Shown piece after piece: positions 53,801 to 62,825 of a stretch of DNA of 64,000 nt; positions within the stretch are counted from its first letter, which is position 1, and every line of letters begins with the position of its first letter. The stretch is from Atrichornis clamosus. Its lineage: Eukaryota > Chordata > Aves > Passeriformes > Menuridae. The notes below the pieces were generated by a model that worked only from the letters and a program-made list of their open reading frames with translations, searched no databases and was not told where the DNA came from. The stretch covers positions 1 through 64,000 of the forward strand of contig WBMZ01008674.1 in NCBI GenBank assembly GCA_013400975.1, read 5' to 3'. A program made the translations under genes and the position numbers.

Positions 53801-56792
53801 GGTCAGTGCTGAAGCAGTGGGGCTGGAGCTGTTTGTAGTTGCATTCAGACAACTGTGTCTTTTGATCAACATGTGCCTTTTGATCAGTCCATCTTTAACT
53901 CTAGCAATGATTTACCTTTGGAGGGGTTAATACTTTAAGTCAATATTGGATATTTTTCTGAAATGTGTTATTTTGCACAATTTTGCATGTGCTGATTATG
54001 TTTGTTTGTTTGCTTGAGCTGAGTACTAACTTTTCATGTGTTGCTTTCATTTCTAGAAACCCCAGATCCCACAGAGATAGACACTGACAAGGAGCAATGT
54101 ATGCTAAATGACAGGGGTAAATAAATCATACAGTGTCACCGGATGGAATGGCTTTGCAGATTATGATGCAATTTATTATATCATGTAATTTGCACTACTT
54201 TGGTTTATGATGTATTTACTGTCAAAACTTAAGTAGAATTAATGGAGGCAAATGTACTGAGCTACTGTTGAGGAAACTGGTGCCAGGAAATTGAAGAGAC
54301 CGTAGAGTTTAATCAATATTTACAGTGGTATTTTTACTTACACTATTACAGCTGAACTCTTCATTTCCTGTGATTTCTTAAATGCTTGAACAATAAGGTC
54401 TATTCAGCTGCTCCTCTCATTTTGCATAAAGCCATCCTTTTTTTTTTTTAATATGACTTTCAATTTTTTTCATTTCTTGTAAGCTCTCAGTTTAAGCACA
54501 AATCATTTGAAAACAAAGACAGAAAGGAAGGATGAACTTCTTGGGAAGTTAATTATTTTCACCTTCCTCTGTTCAATGCCAGATTACAGGGACAAATACT
54601 TTATTCACTGTAGGATGTTTTGAAAAGGAAGATCTGAAAGAAAGATGAAGAATTTTCCAAATTTATACTGAACTGTTGTATCATTTAATAATTATTTTAT
54701 TGAGAAATTTAGATACAATTATTAGAGATTCAAAACACCTTCTATGAATTACGCCTTTTTTCCAATTTCCTGAGAGAAAACTGAAACAAGGGGCAGAAGC
54801 ACTGTTTAACTTGATGTATACATTTGCTTGTGGTAGTGTTTCTCTGAATATTGAACCAATTACTGTTCAGGTTTTTCACATTGCTGTTGCTGTCTGCAGC
54901 ATAACAGTACAGGAGAAACAGACAAAATGTTTGGAAATTAAAAAAGGTTTTTTTTTTCTTTTTTTCTTTTTTTTTTCTGAGCTGGCCTCAGACTGGAGAT
55001 TGTCCAGCTGCCAGCCACCCTCACTGGGAGGTTACATCCCAAGGAGCAACCAAATCCTTTCTCCTTTGTTGTTTCTCCAATGTCCTTGTCCATGTAGTCA
55101 GGTCTAGGAATTTGTTAGGCTGCAGTGCACTTATCCTTAAATTGACAGGTGTAGTTTAATTGTATCTCTGTTCCTAGTGAAATAGTAAATACAAATAGAA
55201 TCTTAGGTAATAAAGAAGCAGATATAAATCTTTATGTGGTTTTGTCAGTGGATAAGCATGAATTAGAAAGGTTTTACTGAACATCACTACTGACCATCAG
55301 CATTAAACTGTAATTCCAGGCAGGCAGCTTCCAGGGGGAGATTTGTTTTACACGCCACGTGGTTCTTCATCTCAGCCCCCAGGAGAATTGTAAACACAAA
55401 CAAGAATATCTGCTCTTGTCAGAAAGTTGTAGAATGGGGAATAAAAAAACCCCTAAAAATGTACCTCTAAGGGGCTGTGGCCTCTTCCCCTGAGCAGGGC
55501 CCAGGGCTGTATATGGAGAGAAGTATCTCCTGTGGGGGAGAGCCCAACAGCCTGGGGAGTGTGTGTTCAGTGTTTAAAGGAGGGGTTGCACAAAGTTTTA
55601 GAGTGAGGAAACATCTGAGGAAACTTGCCTTTCAGTTCCAAAGGCTGTAGCAGAGGAGAACAGGGAATGGTGGCAAAGCAACTGTAGTAAAAATTAATTG
55701 CAGCCTAGTAAATGTGCTTCATAGTACATTAGCTACAGAACATGCAGAATTGTGAATGTGTTAGCTTCATTTGAATGTGCTTAATTATGCATATTGATAG
55801 CAATTGGTGATTTATGAACTGAGCTAAACTTGTGCTGCCCTGTTCTGTCTTACTGTGTTTCCTCTCCTGTTTCCTCCAGGCCCGGTGTTTTTCCTTGCCT
55901 GTTTCAGCATGGCTGCAGGACTGGCCCTCTTCTGGTACTGCTGTAACTCGGGTGAGCTTCTTGGGGGTTTCTCTGGGCTGCCTCCCCTGAGCAGGGGTGG
56001 AGTGAGCTGGGCTCCTCATCTGACACAGCTCCTTGACAGGGGGTCAAGTTGTCATCATTCATGAATGAGCTCAGGATACAAACTGTGCTGCAGACATGCT
56101 GAACTATAAATAATGGATATTTTGCCTACAGAGGATGCCACAAATAGGGGCTCTTTTTAAAGACAGTAGTCACGTGAGCTCCTGTTGCCATAGCAATGGG
56201 TCATGATTCCCATTGCTTGAGATCATGGGACAGACCCATGAGATAGACCCAAACCTTCTGGCTCCCACAGCACTTGGGAGCTGGTGGAAGCTTGGCCAGT
56301 GCCAGGGCTGCAGGCTGCTGACTGGATTTGCTGAGTCCAAGCAGCTCCAGCCACCCCCTTGCTGCTGGCTCTGGGTGTTGGCTCTGTCTGTGACCTGACA
56401 GTCACCTGCTCCACGGCATCCAGTGCCATGCTCAGGTGTGAAGCTGCCCCCTTCCCTAACTGACCAATCTCCTCTCTCTGTCTGAAGTTGTGCAAAGAAT
56501 CTGAACAGATTCATTGTTCTCCTCTCTTGTCAGTTGATTTCTACAAGTTGAAGGAAATGGGCTTTCCTCTAGAGTTAGTTTCAATTGATTTTTATTTTTT
56601 GCAACTGCTGCTTCCTAGCTAAGATGAAACTTAACTGTGTTCTCGTTCTCTTTTTCCTCTCATCTTCATTCTGTTTTAGAAACAAAAGTCATAGGAAGAG
56701 CCAGGAGAATCTTGGGCTTTTCTCCTATTATCATAGGAAGACACGTTAGAAATATTTGTATGTTGTATTTGGAAGACATATCAAGAAATTAA
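41312..56792 (+). CDS. CARD19: Caspase recruitment domain protein CARD19 (BinCARD), spliced, six coding exons
   Basis: Coding exons are 41312-41318, 47630-47772, 50557-50710, 54057-54116, 55880-55951 and 56680-56792. They total 549 nt, giving 182 residues plus a TAA stop, against 183 in human. A death-fold CARD occupies about residues 4-99 and shares long identical stretches with human CARD19 (LQLNRVYPQILTN, EAEKFRNPKASL, CQEFYRAL, LPSR). A linker of about 20 residues and one hydrophobic anchor (about 124-143) follow, then a conserved tail (RR.LGFSPIII.RHV). This is the architecture of the BinCARD-2 form, which in mammals is anchored in mitochondria; an earlier form was reported to bind BCL10 and restrain NF-kB signalling. 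C7 and C77, redox-active in the human CARD, are kept, while human C63 is serine here. The ATG has a good context (gccATGg) inside the CpG island. The next gene in mammals is NINJ1. Confidence 0.96.
42038..42268 (+). mobile_element. CR1 LINE 3' fragment, diverged
   Basis: A + oriented CR1 with agccctggcacaggctgctc, agggcagtggtggagccatc, catccctggaaatgttcaaa, ggattgatgattggactcaa and a degenerate aatgattctctga tail. Confidence 0.92.
43880..43940. repeat. AT-rich low-complexity stretch
   Basis: About 60 bases of nearly pure A and T (tataatttattttatatatt and ttaatttaatatatttaata) in CARD19 intron 1. No function is evident. Confidence 0.85.
44061..44105 (+). repeat. 15-bp tandem repeat, two perfect copies and one degenerate
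   Basis: The unit tgtgggtgcctgtgc is repeated exactly at 44061-44075 and 44076-44090, followed by a degenerate copy (tgtgtccagctgtgc). It is a GT-rich microrepeat in CARD19 intron 1. Confidence 0.9.
47630..47772 (+). CDS. CARD19: CARD19 coding exon 2, first half of the CARD
   Basis: The acceptor is tatctctag| and the donor is gaaaag|gtaatt. The 143-nt exon encodes residues 3-50: the conserved Cys7, an FLTSTSRLNEQ segment and the near-invariant LQLNRVYPQILTN helix, ending EEAEK. It finishes on a codon boundary. Confidence 0.96.
47773..50556 (+). other. CARD19: CARD19 intron 2
   Basis: This 2.8-kb intron is one third occupied by a solo LTR (49039-49970). It also has a ten-G homopolymer (48220-48229) and a C/T-rich tract (about 50411-50435) shortly before exon 3. 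Nothing else recognisable. Confidence 0.85.
49039..49970 (-). mobile_element. Solo LTR of an avian endogenous retrovirus, 932 bp
   Basis: The element is bounded by TG...CA with an imperfect 10-bp terminal inverted repeat (tgttgtggtt and aaccacgaca). The short duplication ttcc(t) occurs on both sides (49035-49038/9 and 49971-49975), but because a T is shared the length is ambiguous at 4 or 5 bp. In minus orientation a TATA-like ATTTAAG (complement of 49789-49795) lies about 180 bases from its start. An AATAAA (complement of 49194-49199) lies about 160 bases from its end, as expected for U3-R-U5. The stretch before the TATA-like box resembles LTRs abundant in songbirds. No internal retroviral genes remain, so it formed by LTR-LTR recombination. 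The 238-codon + strand frame across it is spurious. Confidence 0.88.
50557..50710 (+). CDS. CARD19: CARD19 coding exon 3, second half of the CARD
   Basis: The acceptor is ctcttgcag| and the donor is ttga|gtaagt. The 154-nt exon encodes residues 51-101 plus one base. It carries FRNPKASL, the helix with DLLKHLQKKGDRHCQEFYRAL split by the conserved Cys77, and LPSRKIL. A second copy of the donor motif lies 12 bases downstream (50723), and the frame stays open into the intron to 50931. Confidence 0.96.
52058..52212 (+). mobile_element. CR1 LINE 3' fragment
   Basis: The phrases ctggaagtgttcagggccag, gaagatgtccctgcccatgg, gttggaactggatggtcttt and cttccaactcaaaccatgct with an atgattctgtcat tail mark a + oriented CR1 3' end. 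Confidence 0.94.
53178..53246 (+). mobile_element. Very short CR1 LINE 3' end
   Basis: About 70 bases (cctatgatggttggacttgg, tgttaagaggtcttttccag, tatggttctgtgacg) match the last part of CR1 in + orientation. Confidence 0.8.
54057..54116 (+). CDS. CARD19: CARD19 coding exon 4, linker
   Basis: The acceptor is catttctag| and the donor is aggg|gtaaat. The 60-nt exon encodes residues 102-121, an acidic, Thr-rich linker (TPDPTEIDTDKEQC) ending LNDR, which aligns with the human stretch ending LSNR. The phases fit both neighbours. Confidence 0.88.
54947..54976 (+). repeat. T-rich tract
   Basis: About 30 bases of T broken by single C residues, in CARD19 intron 4. It resembles a poly-pyrimidine tract but is followed by ctgag and no recognised exon. 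Confidence 0.85.
55880..55951 (+). CDS. CARD19: CARD19 coding exon 5, membrane anchor
   Basis: The acceptor is tttcctccag| and the donor is ctcgg|gtgagc. The 72-nt exon encodes residues 122-145, a hydrophobic helix with the conserved AAGLAL core and a Cys pair at its end. It corresponds to the anchor of human CARD19 needed for mitochondrial membrane localisation. Confidence 0.94.
56680..56792 (+). CDS. CARD19: CARD19 terminal coding exon 6
   Basis: The acceptor is ctgttttag|. The exon encodes residues 146-182 and ends with TAA at 56790-56792. The RRILGFSPIIIGRHV segment matches human RRVLGFSPVIIDRHV. The last dozen residues (CMLYLEDISRN) diverge and end one residue shorter overall than in human. 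Confidence 0.95.
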
Positions 56793-57032
56793 GGAAAAGC
56801 TGTCTCTTCACTTGTCTGTACAGCACACCGGCCAAAGGAAGCCAACAGTGCATAAATATTAATGTCCTACACTCATACCAAAGATTTTATTAATTGTCTT
56901 CATCAATAATTGCCTTGCCTCCAGATGTATGCAGAATTTCAGCTATAAATGTCCTTCCTTATGGGAACGGACCGTTTATTTTTGTAAATGCTTATTTTTA
57001 AATATTTATCATTTGTATACAAAAATATTTTT

Positions 57033-57038
57033 AATACA
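57033..57038 (+). terminator. CARD19: Candidate CARD19 polyadenylation signal (AATACA variant)
   Basis: About 240 bases after the stop, an AT-rich stretch with ATTTA motifs leads to AATACA, a known but weak variant of the signal. No AATAAA occurs between the stop and this point. Canonical AATAAA copies further on (for example 59520-59525) would imply a 3' UTR of about 2.7 kb that includes CR1 sequence. Confidence 0.4.
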
Positions 57039-57539
57039 AGCTTCAAAACAATCTCCTAAGTGAGCATCGGTCTGAAGCCGTGTTTGCATATGTGTTTTAT
57101 ACTGGAATGAAGGATCACAGCTGTTTGAAGAATGCTGGCCTGTCTTTTGTGATAATTAATTTAAGAAAAGCACTTAAACATGCACTTAAAAATGCACTCA
57201 AAGCCTTACTAAGAAATGGATCTCCATCTCAGAACTGTTTGTCTGGATCCCTTATAGTCACTGCCCGAGCTCAGGTGGGCACTGGCACCTTTGAAGAGTT
57301 TACGGGGGCCAGTTCCCTTTGTGTCTGCCTTGTGTTTGCCTTTGTGTCTTCTGATTCCCCGTTGGTGCCTCGTGCCAGCCTGCCTTGCTCCCAGTCACAC
57401 CCAGCTGCTGGCCCTGCTTTGAATGCCCTGGAGCTGCTGCAGGCTGGTTCCAGCTCATGGAGGGTCCAGGGACTGGAATGTCTGACCTGAAGCACTTCAG
57501 ACTACAAGAAGGTGTTCCAGATTTACTTTGCTTTCCCTT

Positions 57540-57870
57540 TCCCACTGAAGTGAAGGGATGCTCTGCAGAGAGACCTGGACAAGTGAGAGGGTTGGGCAAT
57601 CACCAACCATGTGGAGTTCAACAAGGGAAAGTGCCGGATTCCGCACCAGGGATGGGGCAACCCTGAATGTAGGGACAGACTGGGGAATCAGAGGCTGGAG
57701 AGCAGTGCTGTGGAAAGGCATCTGGGGGTCCTGGTCAGTGGAAAGCTGAACAAGAGTCAGCAGGGCCCTGGCAGCCAGGGGGGACATCCATGTCCTGGGG
57801 GGCACCAGGCCCAGCATGGCCAGCCAGGCCAGGGAGGGATGGTCCTACTCTGCTTTGGGTGGGGACAGCC
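57540..57870 (+). mobile_element. CR1 LINE internal 3' fragment
   Basis: The phrases gcagagagacctggacaagt, gagttcaacaagggaaagtg, ctgggggtcctggtcagtgg, agctgaacaagagtcagcag and catgtcctggggggcaccag correspond in order to the CR1 region upstream of the usual 3' end. It lacks the terminal octamers. Confidence 0.92.
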
Positions 57871-57927
57871 TCCAGTCCTGGCACAACAGTATAAGAAAGA
57901 TGTTAAACTATTAGCTTCCAAAGCACA

Positions 57928-58015
57928 CTTTCAGGGATGGGGCAGCTACAGATTCTCTGGGCAACCTGTGCCAGGGCCTCACCACCCTCAGAGGGAAGAA
58001 TTCCTTCCCAGTATG
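57928..58015 (-). mobile_element. Short CR1 LINE fragment
   Basis: Reverse-oriented CR1 sequence (cagggatggggcagctacag, attctctgggcaacctgtgc, cagggcctcaccaccctcag, aattccttcccagtat). It lies about 60 bases from a + oriented fragment, so the two are separate or rearranged copies. Confidence 0.9.
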
Positions 58016-60242
58016 GTACAGGAAAGTTTACTATGGTTAGGGCTATATTTCCTCCCTTTCTGAGGTTGCTTGAGATTAAGATGTCTCTCAGGGAAAAGAA
58101 TGATCCAGAGTGAGCTATGCCAAGGGTTAAAGCTGGAAGGAGAAGCACAAAATGAGTCTTGGTTCATCCCAGTGTTAAAGGACTTGACAGCAAAGAATAG
58201 AAAATAATCTGTTCCTTTATTAGTGACAGTTATTAATTTGAAAAGTGAAAGTGAGGCTGCCTATAAAATTGGCATGTGCATAGGTTGGGAGACATTCTTT
58301 TTCTTGGAAGATTTTTCTTTCAGGAGCTTGCTTCTCTGCAAGCACAATTATGCAGCACATTCAGACAGTGATAATTCCAGCTTCAGCTCCTGGAGGAAGC
58401 CCATGTGCACGTGCATGGGAGTCAAGTTCCTCTGGGCAAACAGTGTTACGGATTTGGGAATAAATTGGGCAGGGTCGGATGAGGCTGCTTAGCTGCAGAA
58501 TTCTGGTTTCCCTGGCAAGTCAAGAATAGCTTGGCCTTTGCTGCTGAAACTGTGCTGGTATTTATTTATAAACATGCTTCACTCTTCGTGCAGGGAAGTT
58601 GTCCTGGCTGAGTTGTAGGTGGTTCCATGCAGAGGGTGGAGGCCACCCTTATGCACACTGGTTCTTGTCCTGCAGGCAGGAATTGTATGGGAGCTGAGGA
58701 GAAGCAGCTGTGTTTCCAACAAACCCTCTCTCACCTTGTGCAACTCACTGAAGAAGTAGAATGTTTTGCTTCTCCCTGCAGCATTGTGCCTTTAATGGCA
58801 TTCCAGGCTGAGGAGCCAGAGTGCTGCTGGGCAGGCATGCTCTCTTGCAGGGCTGGATGTGACCCTTGGGAAGGAGGGGAGGGTGGGATGTGCAGGTCAT
58901 CGAGCCATTGGCTCCTGCCAGCTCAGCCTGTGCTGCTTCCCACCAGGGACTGTCCCCCTTTGCTGCCGGGCAACTTGGGCATGAATCCCGAGGGGAGGGA
59001 ATGAGGGATAAGCTCCAGGTTCTTCAGCCCCAAGGCCTCCTGATATCTAGCAAAAAATCATCTTCTTTCCCTGGTTGTTCTTTTTATGAATGGGCATTTT
59101 GATTTAAAGTAAAGCTGAACTGCCTCTGATTGTCCTGGTGGTAGTGACAGGGCTATTTCTTTCCCAGGACAGGAGCTATCCAGTAGGATAAGCCGTAGGC
59201 TGATGAGCAGGTACTGCCCTGAGCCATGGAAATGGTTAAGGCAGAGTGACGGGACCGTGTGTGTGCAGAGAGCTGGGAAGCAAAGTGACAGATCCTACAA
59301 TGAATTTGCACAGTTCCATTTAAAGCCAGACTGCTATTTAAAGGACTTGGTGAAGGATGACGTGCCTGTGAGCCGGAGTGGGAATGAAGTGATGATTCAT
59401 TCTGGGATGCACTGGGCTGTTCTAAGCTGCTGGGTGGAGTTCACAGTTAAAAGTGCCTTTGCCAAGGCAAAGTTACACCTTTTGTTTTCTTTCATTTGTT
59501 CGTAATTTTCTCATACTGTAATAAATTGAAAATGCATTTGCTCAAAACGTGCCATTGTGGGTGCTTTCCCTGCTCTTCTGTGTGCACAGATGTTACTCCA
59601 TGTTATGCCATGCCTTGGATGTGCTGCCCAGAATCAGTTTCCCTGAATGTATGTCTTCTTGAGTCCTGTAAAATTAATGTATTTCTTTTTTTAATGAGGT
59701 GAAGCTGGCAATTAAATTGAAATAAAATCTGAGAAAAGAATGCTGCTGTTTTTCTTGTAGTTAATGCATTGCTCTTCCTTCCAGAAGCACCCTTCAGTTG
59801 TTGCCTTCCTGTGGCTGCCAGTTGACCCCCTCCTGGGTTCTGCCCTCTCGTGGTTAGATTTTTCTGGGTATTTGTGTCAGGAATCATTTCATCTGCTTTC
59901 AAAATTGCTGGTTTTCTGCTTAGCTTGTTTAGGGATCTGGAGTTAAGCAGGACTCTTTGGTGCAAAAACTGAGTGTGTTCGGGTTAATCCCTGACTTTGA
60001 GTAATTTTGGGAGTTCCAAGGGTCACTGCCCATGAAGCCTTGGAGGCCCTCTGGTGTTTGTTGAAAAGGGGCTTTGACACACAGTTGATTTTAAAGGTTC
60101 CTTTGACCACCCAAAAAGGGACTTCAGGTAAGGAAAAACATGCACAGCTTTGTTACTGGCCTGTTCCTTTGGCTAAGGGAGAACTGCTGGCCACTATGAG
60201 CAGCATTAAGGATCCCACCAAAGGAGCTTGTTGCTGTAGCAG

Positions 60243-60500
60243 GAGAATCACAGGATCATAGAATTGGTAAGGTTGGAAAAAGCCTCTAAGATCATTAAGT
60301 TCAATCATCAACCCAGTAGCACCACCACCATGTTCACCACTACACCACGTCCTCAAGTGCCATATCCACATTAAACATTTCCAGGAACACTGACTGTACC
60401 ACTGCCCTGGGCCACCTGTGCCAGGGCTGAACAACCCTTTCCATGAAGAAATCTTTCCTAATACCAGATCTAAATCTTCCCTGACGCAACTTGAAGCCTC
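60243..60500 (-). mobile_element. CR1 LINE 3' fragment
   Basis: The copy begins agaatcacaggatcatagaa and continues ggtaaggttggaaaaagcct, agcaccaccaccatgttcac, tgggccacctgtgccagggc and ctaaatcttccctgac. It is of the same subfamily as the fragment at 18271. Confidence 0.93.
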
Positions 60501-61560
60501 AGGCAGAGTCACTGACCCACAGCCAGGATTGCATCCCCTGCTGCAGAACTCTCTTTGGGGGCAAGAGGAGCTCCAGAGCTTGGTGCTGGATGCTGTTGAA
60601 CAGGACCTGGGTGGTCAGTGTCAATGAGAAGGATCTCTAGCTGAGATAACTTGATCAGGAGGAGAGATCCTCTTCATCCTGTTCCTTTCCTTGGACTGAT
60701 TCCCTGATGAGTGGGAACTAGTCTCCCTTTCCCACTGCTTCGTGGGGGAGGAGCAGCTGTGTCACCAGGAGGCTGTGCTTGTGCCTGTGCTGAACAGTGT
60801 GCCCTGACCATCTGTCTTGTGAGAGGTGGCAGGAGAAGGGATGAGTGCAGAGCGTCATGGACATCACTAAGGTTTGGATGTGACTGAAGAAACAACTGGA
60901 TGAAACGATGAACCTGTAGCATTATGGGGAGGGGTAATTTTCTTTCTATCTCCATCTCACCCACTTCATAGGAAGGTTATTAGTGCCAAATGCAAAGAAA
61001 TAAGAGGCAGGAGATGAGACAGGTATGCAGCAACACTGCTCCAGTTAATTCAGTGCCACTGCTTTGGCATAAAAGAGCCTTTTGGGTGAATCCTGAGCTG
61101 CCCTTTCTATTTTGGAGCACAGACCATTCATTATACACTGTGGTCACAAGGAAAAGCTTTCTACCATGATGCTGTTGATAAATCTTTAATAACATTGTGT
61201 CTAGTAAAGCAAAAGCCTTTCAGACTCAGTCTGTGCTTCATGAACTGGTAACAGGTGAAGTCAGGTGCCAGCAGTGAGAGTGCCACTGCACCTGAAGCCT
61301 GGACAAACCACTGGTGAGATGAGTCCTCATGGCACGATTTACATCAAATCCTCTCTTTTCAGGAGCAAAATATTTCATCACACTCATGGCTTTTTTTTTT
61401 CCTTTTAAGCCCTGGTTTTAGCTACCCTCGGGGTAGTGCTCTGGCCCTGCAGCACCTGACTGGAGGGTGCTCTGTGCCATCCAGGAGTGCCTCTCTCCCG
61501 CTGGCACCACTAGCTCCGGTGATGCCTGGCCTGGAATGGCCACACTGCTGCGTCCCCACT

Positions 61561-61629
61561 GCTGCTCCTGCTGGGTCCTCACGGCTGCTCCTGCTGGGAC
61601 CGCACAGCTGCTCCTGCTGAACTCTCCGC
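61561..61629 (+). repeat. 23-bp minisatellite, three copies
   Basis: A unit starting gctgctcctgctgg recurs at 61561, 61584 and 61607, with divergence towards the third copy. It is CTG-rich and continues into a gcagcagcag stretch of opposite skew. No coding role is apparent. Confidence 0.88.
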
Positions 61630-62337
61630 AGCAGCAGAAAGGGAGAGATCTGACATTATCTTTCCTCTGTGGGCTCTGAGCTAATTCATTTTAAAAGCTC
61701 CTAGTGGAGGTTGAAAAGAGAATGCCTCTGCCTCTTAAGTATTCCTGATCCGTAATGGTTGCAGACAGCTGGGTTTTGCTTCTCATCCCTCTGTGAAGGA
61801 AAAATCTCACCTACTGAGATTGAGATTTCCAAATCCCCATAGTGCTGAGAAGCACACTGGAAATCTTTGGAAGAGGTGTGTTCCCTGCCCCCCACAGCTG
61901 CCTTTCTGAGCTCAGCCCTCTCTTCTTCTCCAACCCTTCCTGTGTCCTCAGTAATCTTTCCACTTCTCTGGGTGTTTCACTTTTAATAAAGATTTGTTAA
62001 GAATATTCCCAAACACAAACTGGATTCTGTGCCTTTTTAGGGAGGGAGAAGAGCAAAAAAAATCTGCCATCTTCATCCCACCAATTCCAGCTGGGAGCTT
62101 ATCCTTGCTTGGAAGGACAACACACTTAAAAGCTCTGAGATGTCAAAACCAAAGGGTTGCTCCTGGGCAGTGCTGGTGCGTCCTGCCCCTTTCTCCAGGC
62201 AGCCAAACCAGCAGGAGGGCACAGCTCCCTGGTCCCACTCTGAGGGTGTGGTGTTGCGCACCCCGGGCTGATGCTGGTGATGCTGGCACAGGGGTGTGGG
62301 GCACAAGGGACACAGTGCTGTGCTGCAATAACCAGGG

Positions 62338-62566
62338 GTGATTGGAGGGCATGTTTGGATTAGATATTGGAAAGAAATTCTTTACTATAAGAGTGGAGAG
62401 GCCCTGGCATAGGTAGTCCAGAAGGTTTGTGGACTCCCCATCCCTGGAAGTGTTGAAGCAACCTGGTCTAGTGGAAGGTGCCTCTGTCCATGGCAGGGGG
62501 TGGAGTGAGATGAACTCTAAGGTCCCTTCCCACCCAAGCCACTCTGTGATTCTACAGTTCTGTGAT
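62338..62566 (+). mobile_element. CR1 LINE 3' fragment
   Basis: A + oriented copy with ttggattagatattggaaag, aggccctggcataggtagtc, ggtgcctctgtccatggcag and a cactctgtgattctacagtt tail. Its end coincides with the start of the 129-bp duplication. Confidence 0.93.
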
Positions 62567-62825
62567 AGCTCCAACTATTGTGCTTTCTCCTGCACACCAA
62601 GAGAGGGAAATTCAGAATTCATCACTACTTTCAAGTGCAAAATTGCCCCCATTATGCATAGATGAGCCCTGACCAGTCAGAGGCTCTGTTGGGTCNAGCT
62701 CCAACTATTGTGCTTTCTCCTGCACACCAAGAGAGGGAAATTCAGAATTCATCACTACTTTCAAGTGCAAAATTGCCCCCATTATGCATAGATGAGCCCT
62801 GACCAGTCAGAGGCTCTGTTGGGTC
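62567..62825 (+). repeat. Perfect 129-bp direct duplication separated by one N
   Basis: Bases 62567-62695 and 62697-62825 are identical over 129 positions, with a single N at 62696. Zero divergence and a lone N at the junction point to two contig ends that overlap but were joined without merging. In reality there is probably one copy. Confidence 0.97.

Larger units (their letters stand above)
50711..56679 (+). other. CARD19: CARD19 introns 3 to 5, interrupted by exons 4 and 5
   Basis: Intron 3 (50711-54056) contains two CR1 pieces. Intron 4 (54117-55879) contains a long T-rich tract (about 54947-54976). Intron 5 (55952-56679) is short and featureless. No further conserved exon was seen. Confidence 0.8.

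Noticed and set aside
61970..62030. AATAAA followed by T-rich sequence, considered as a gene 3' end or LTR
   Set aside because: No upstream exon, TATA-like box or TG/CA ends could be tied to it.
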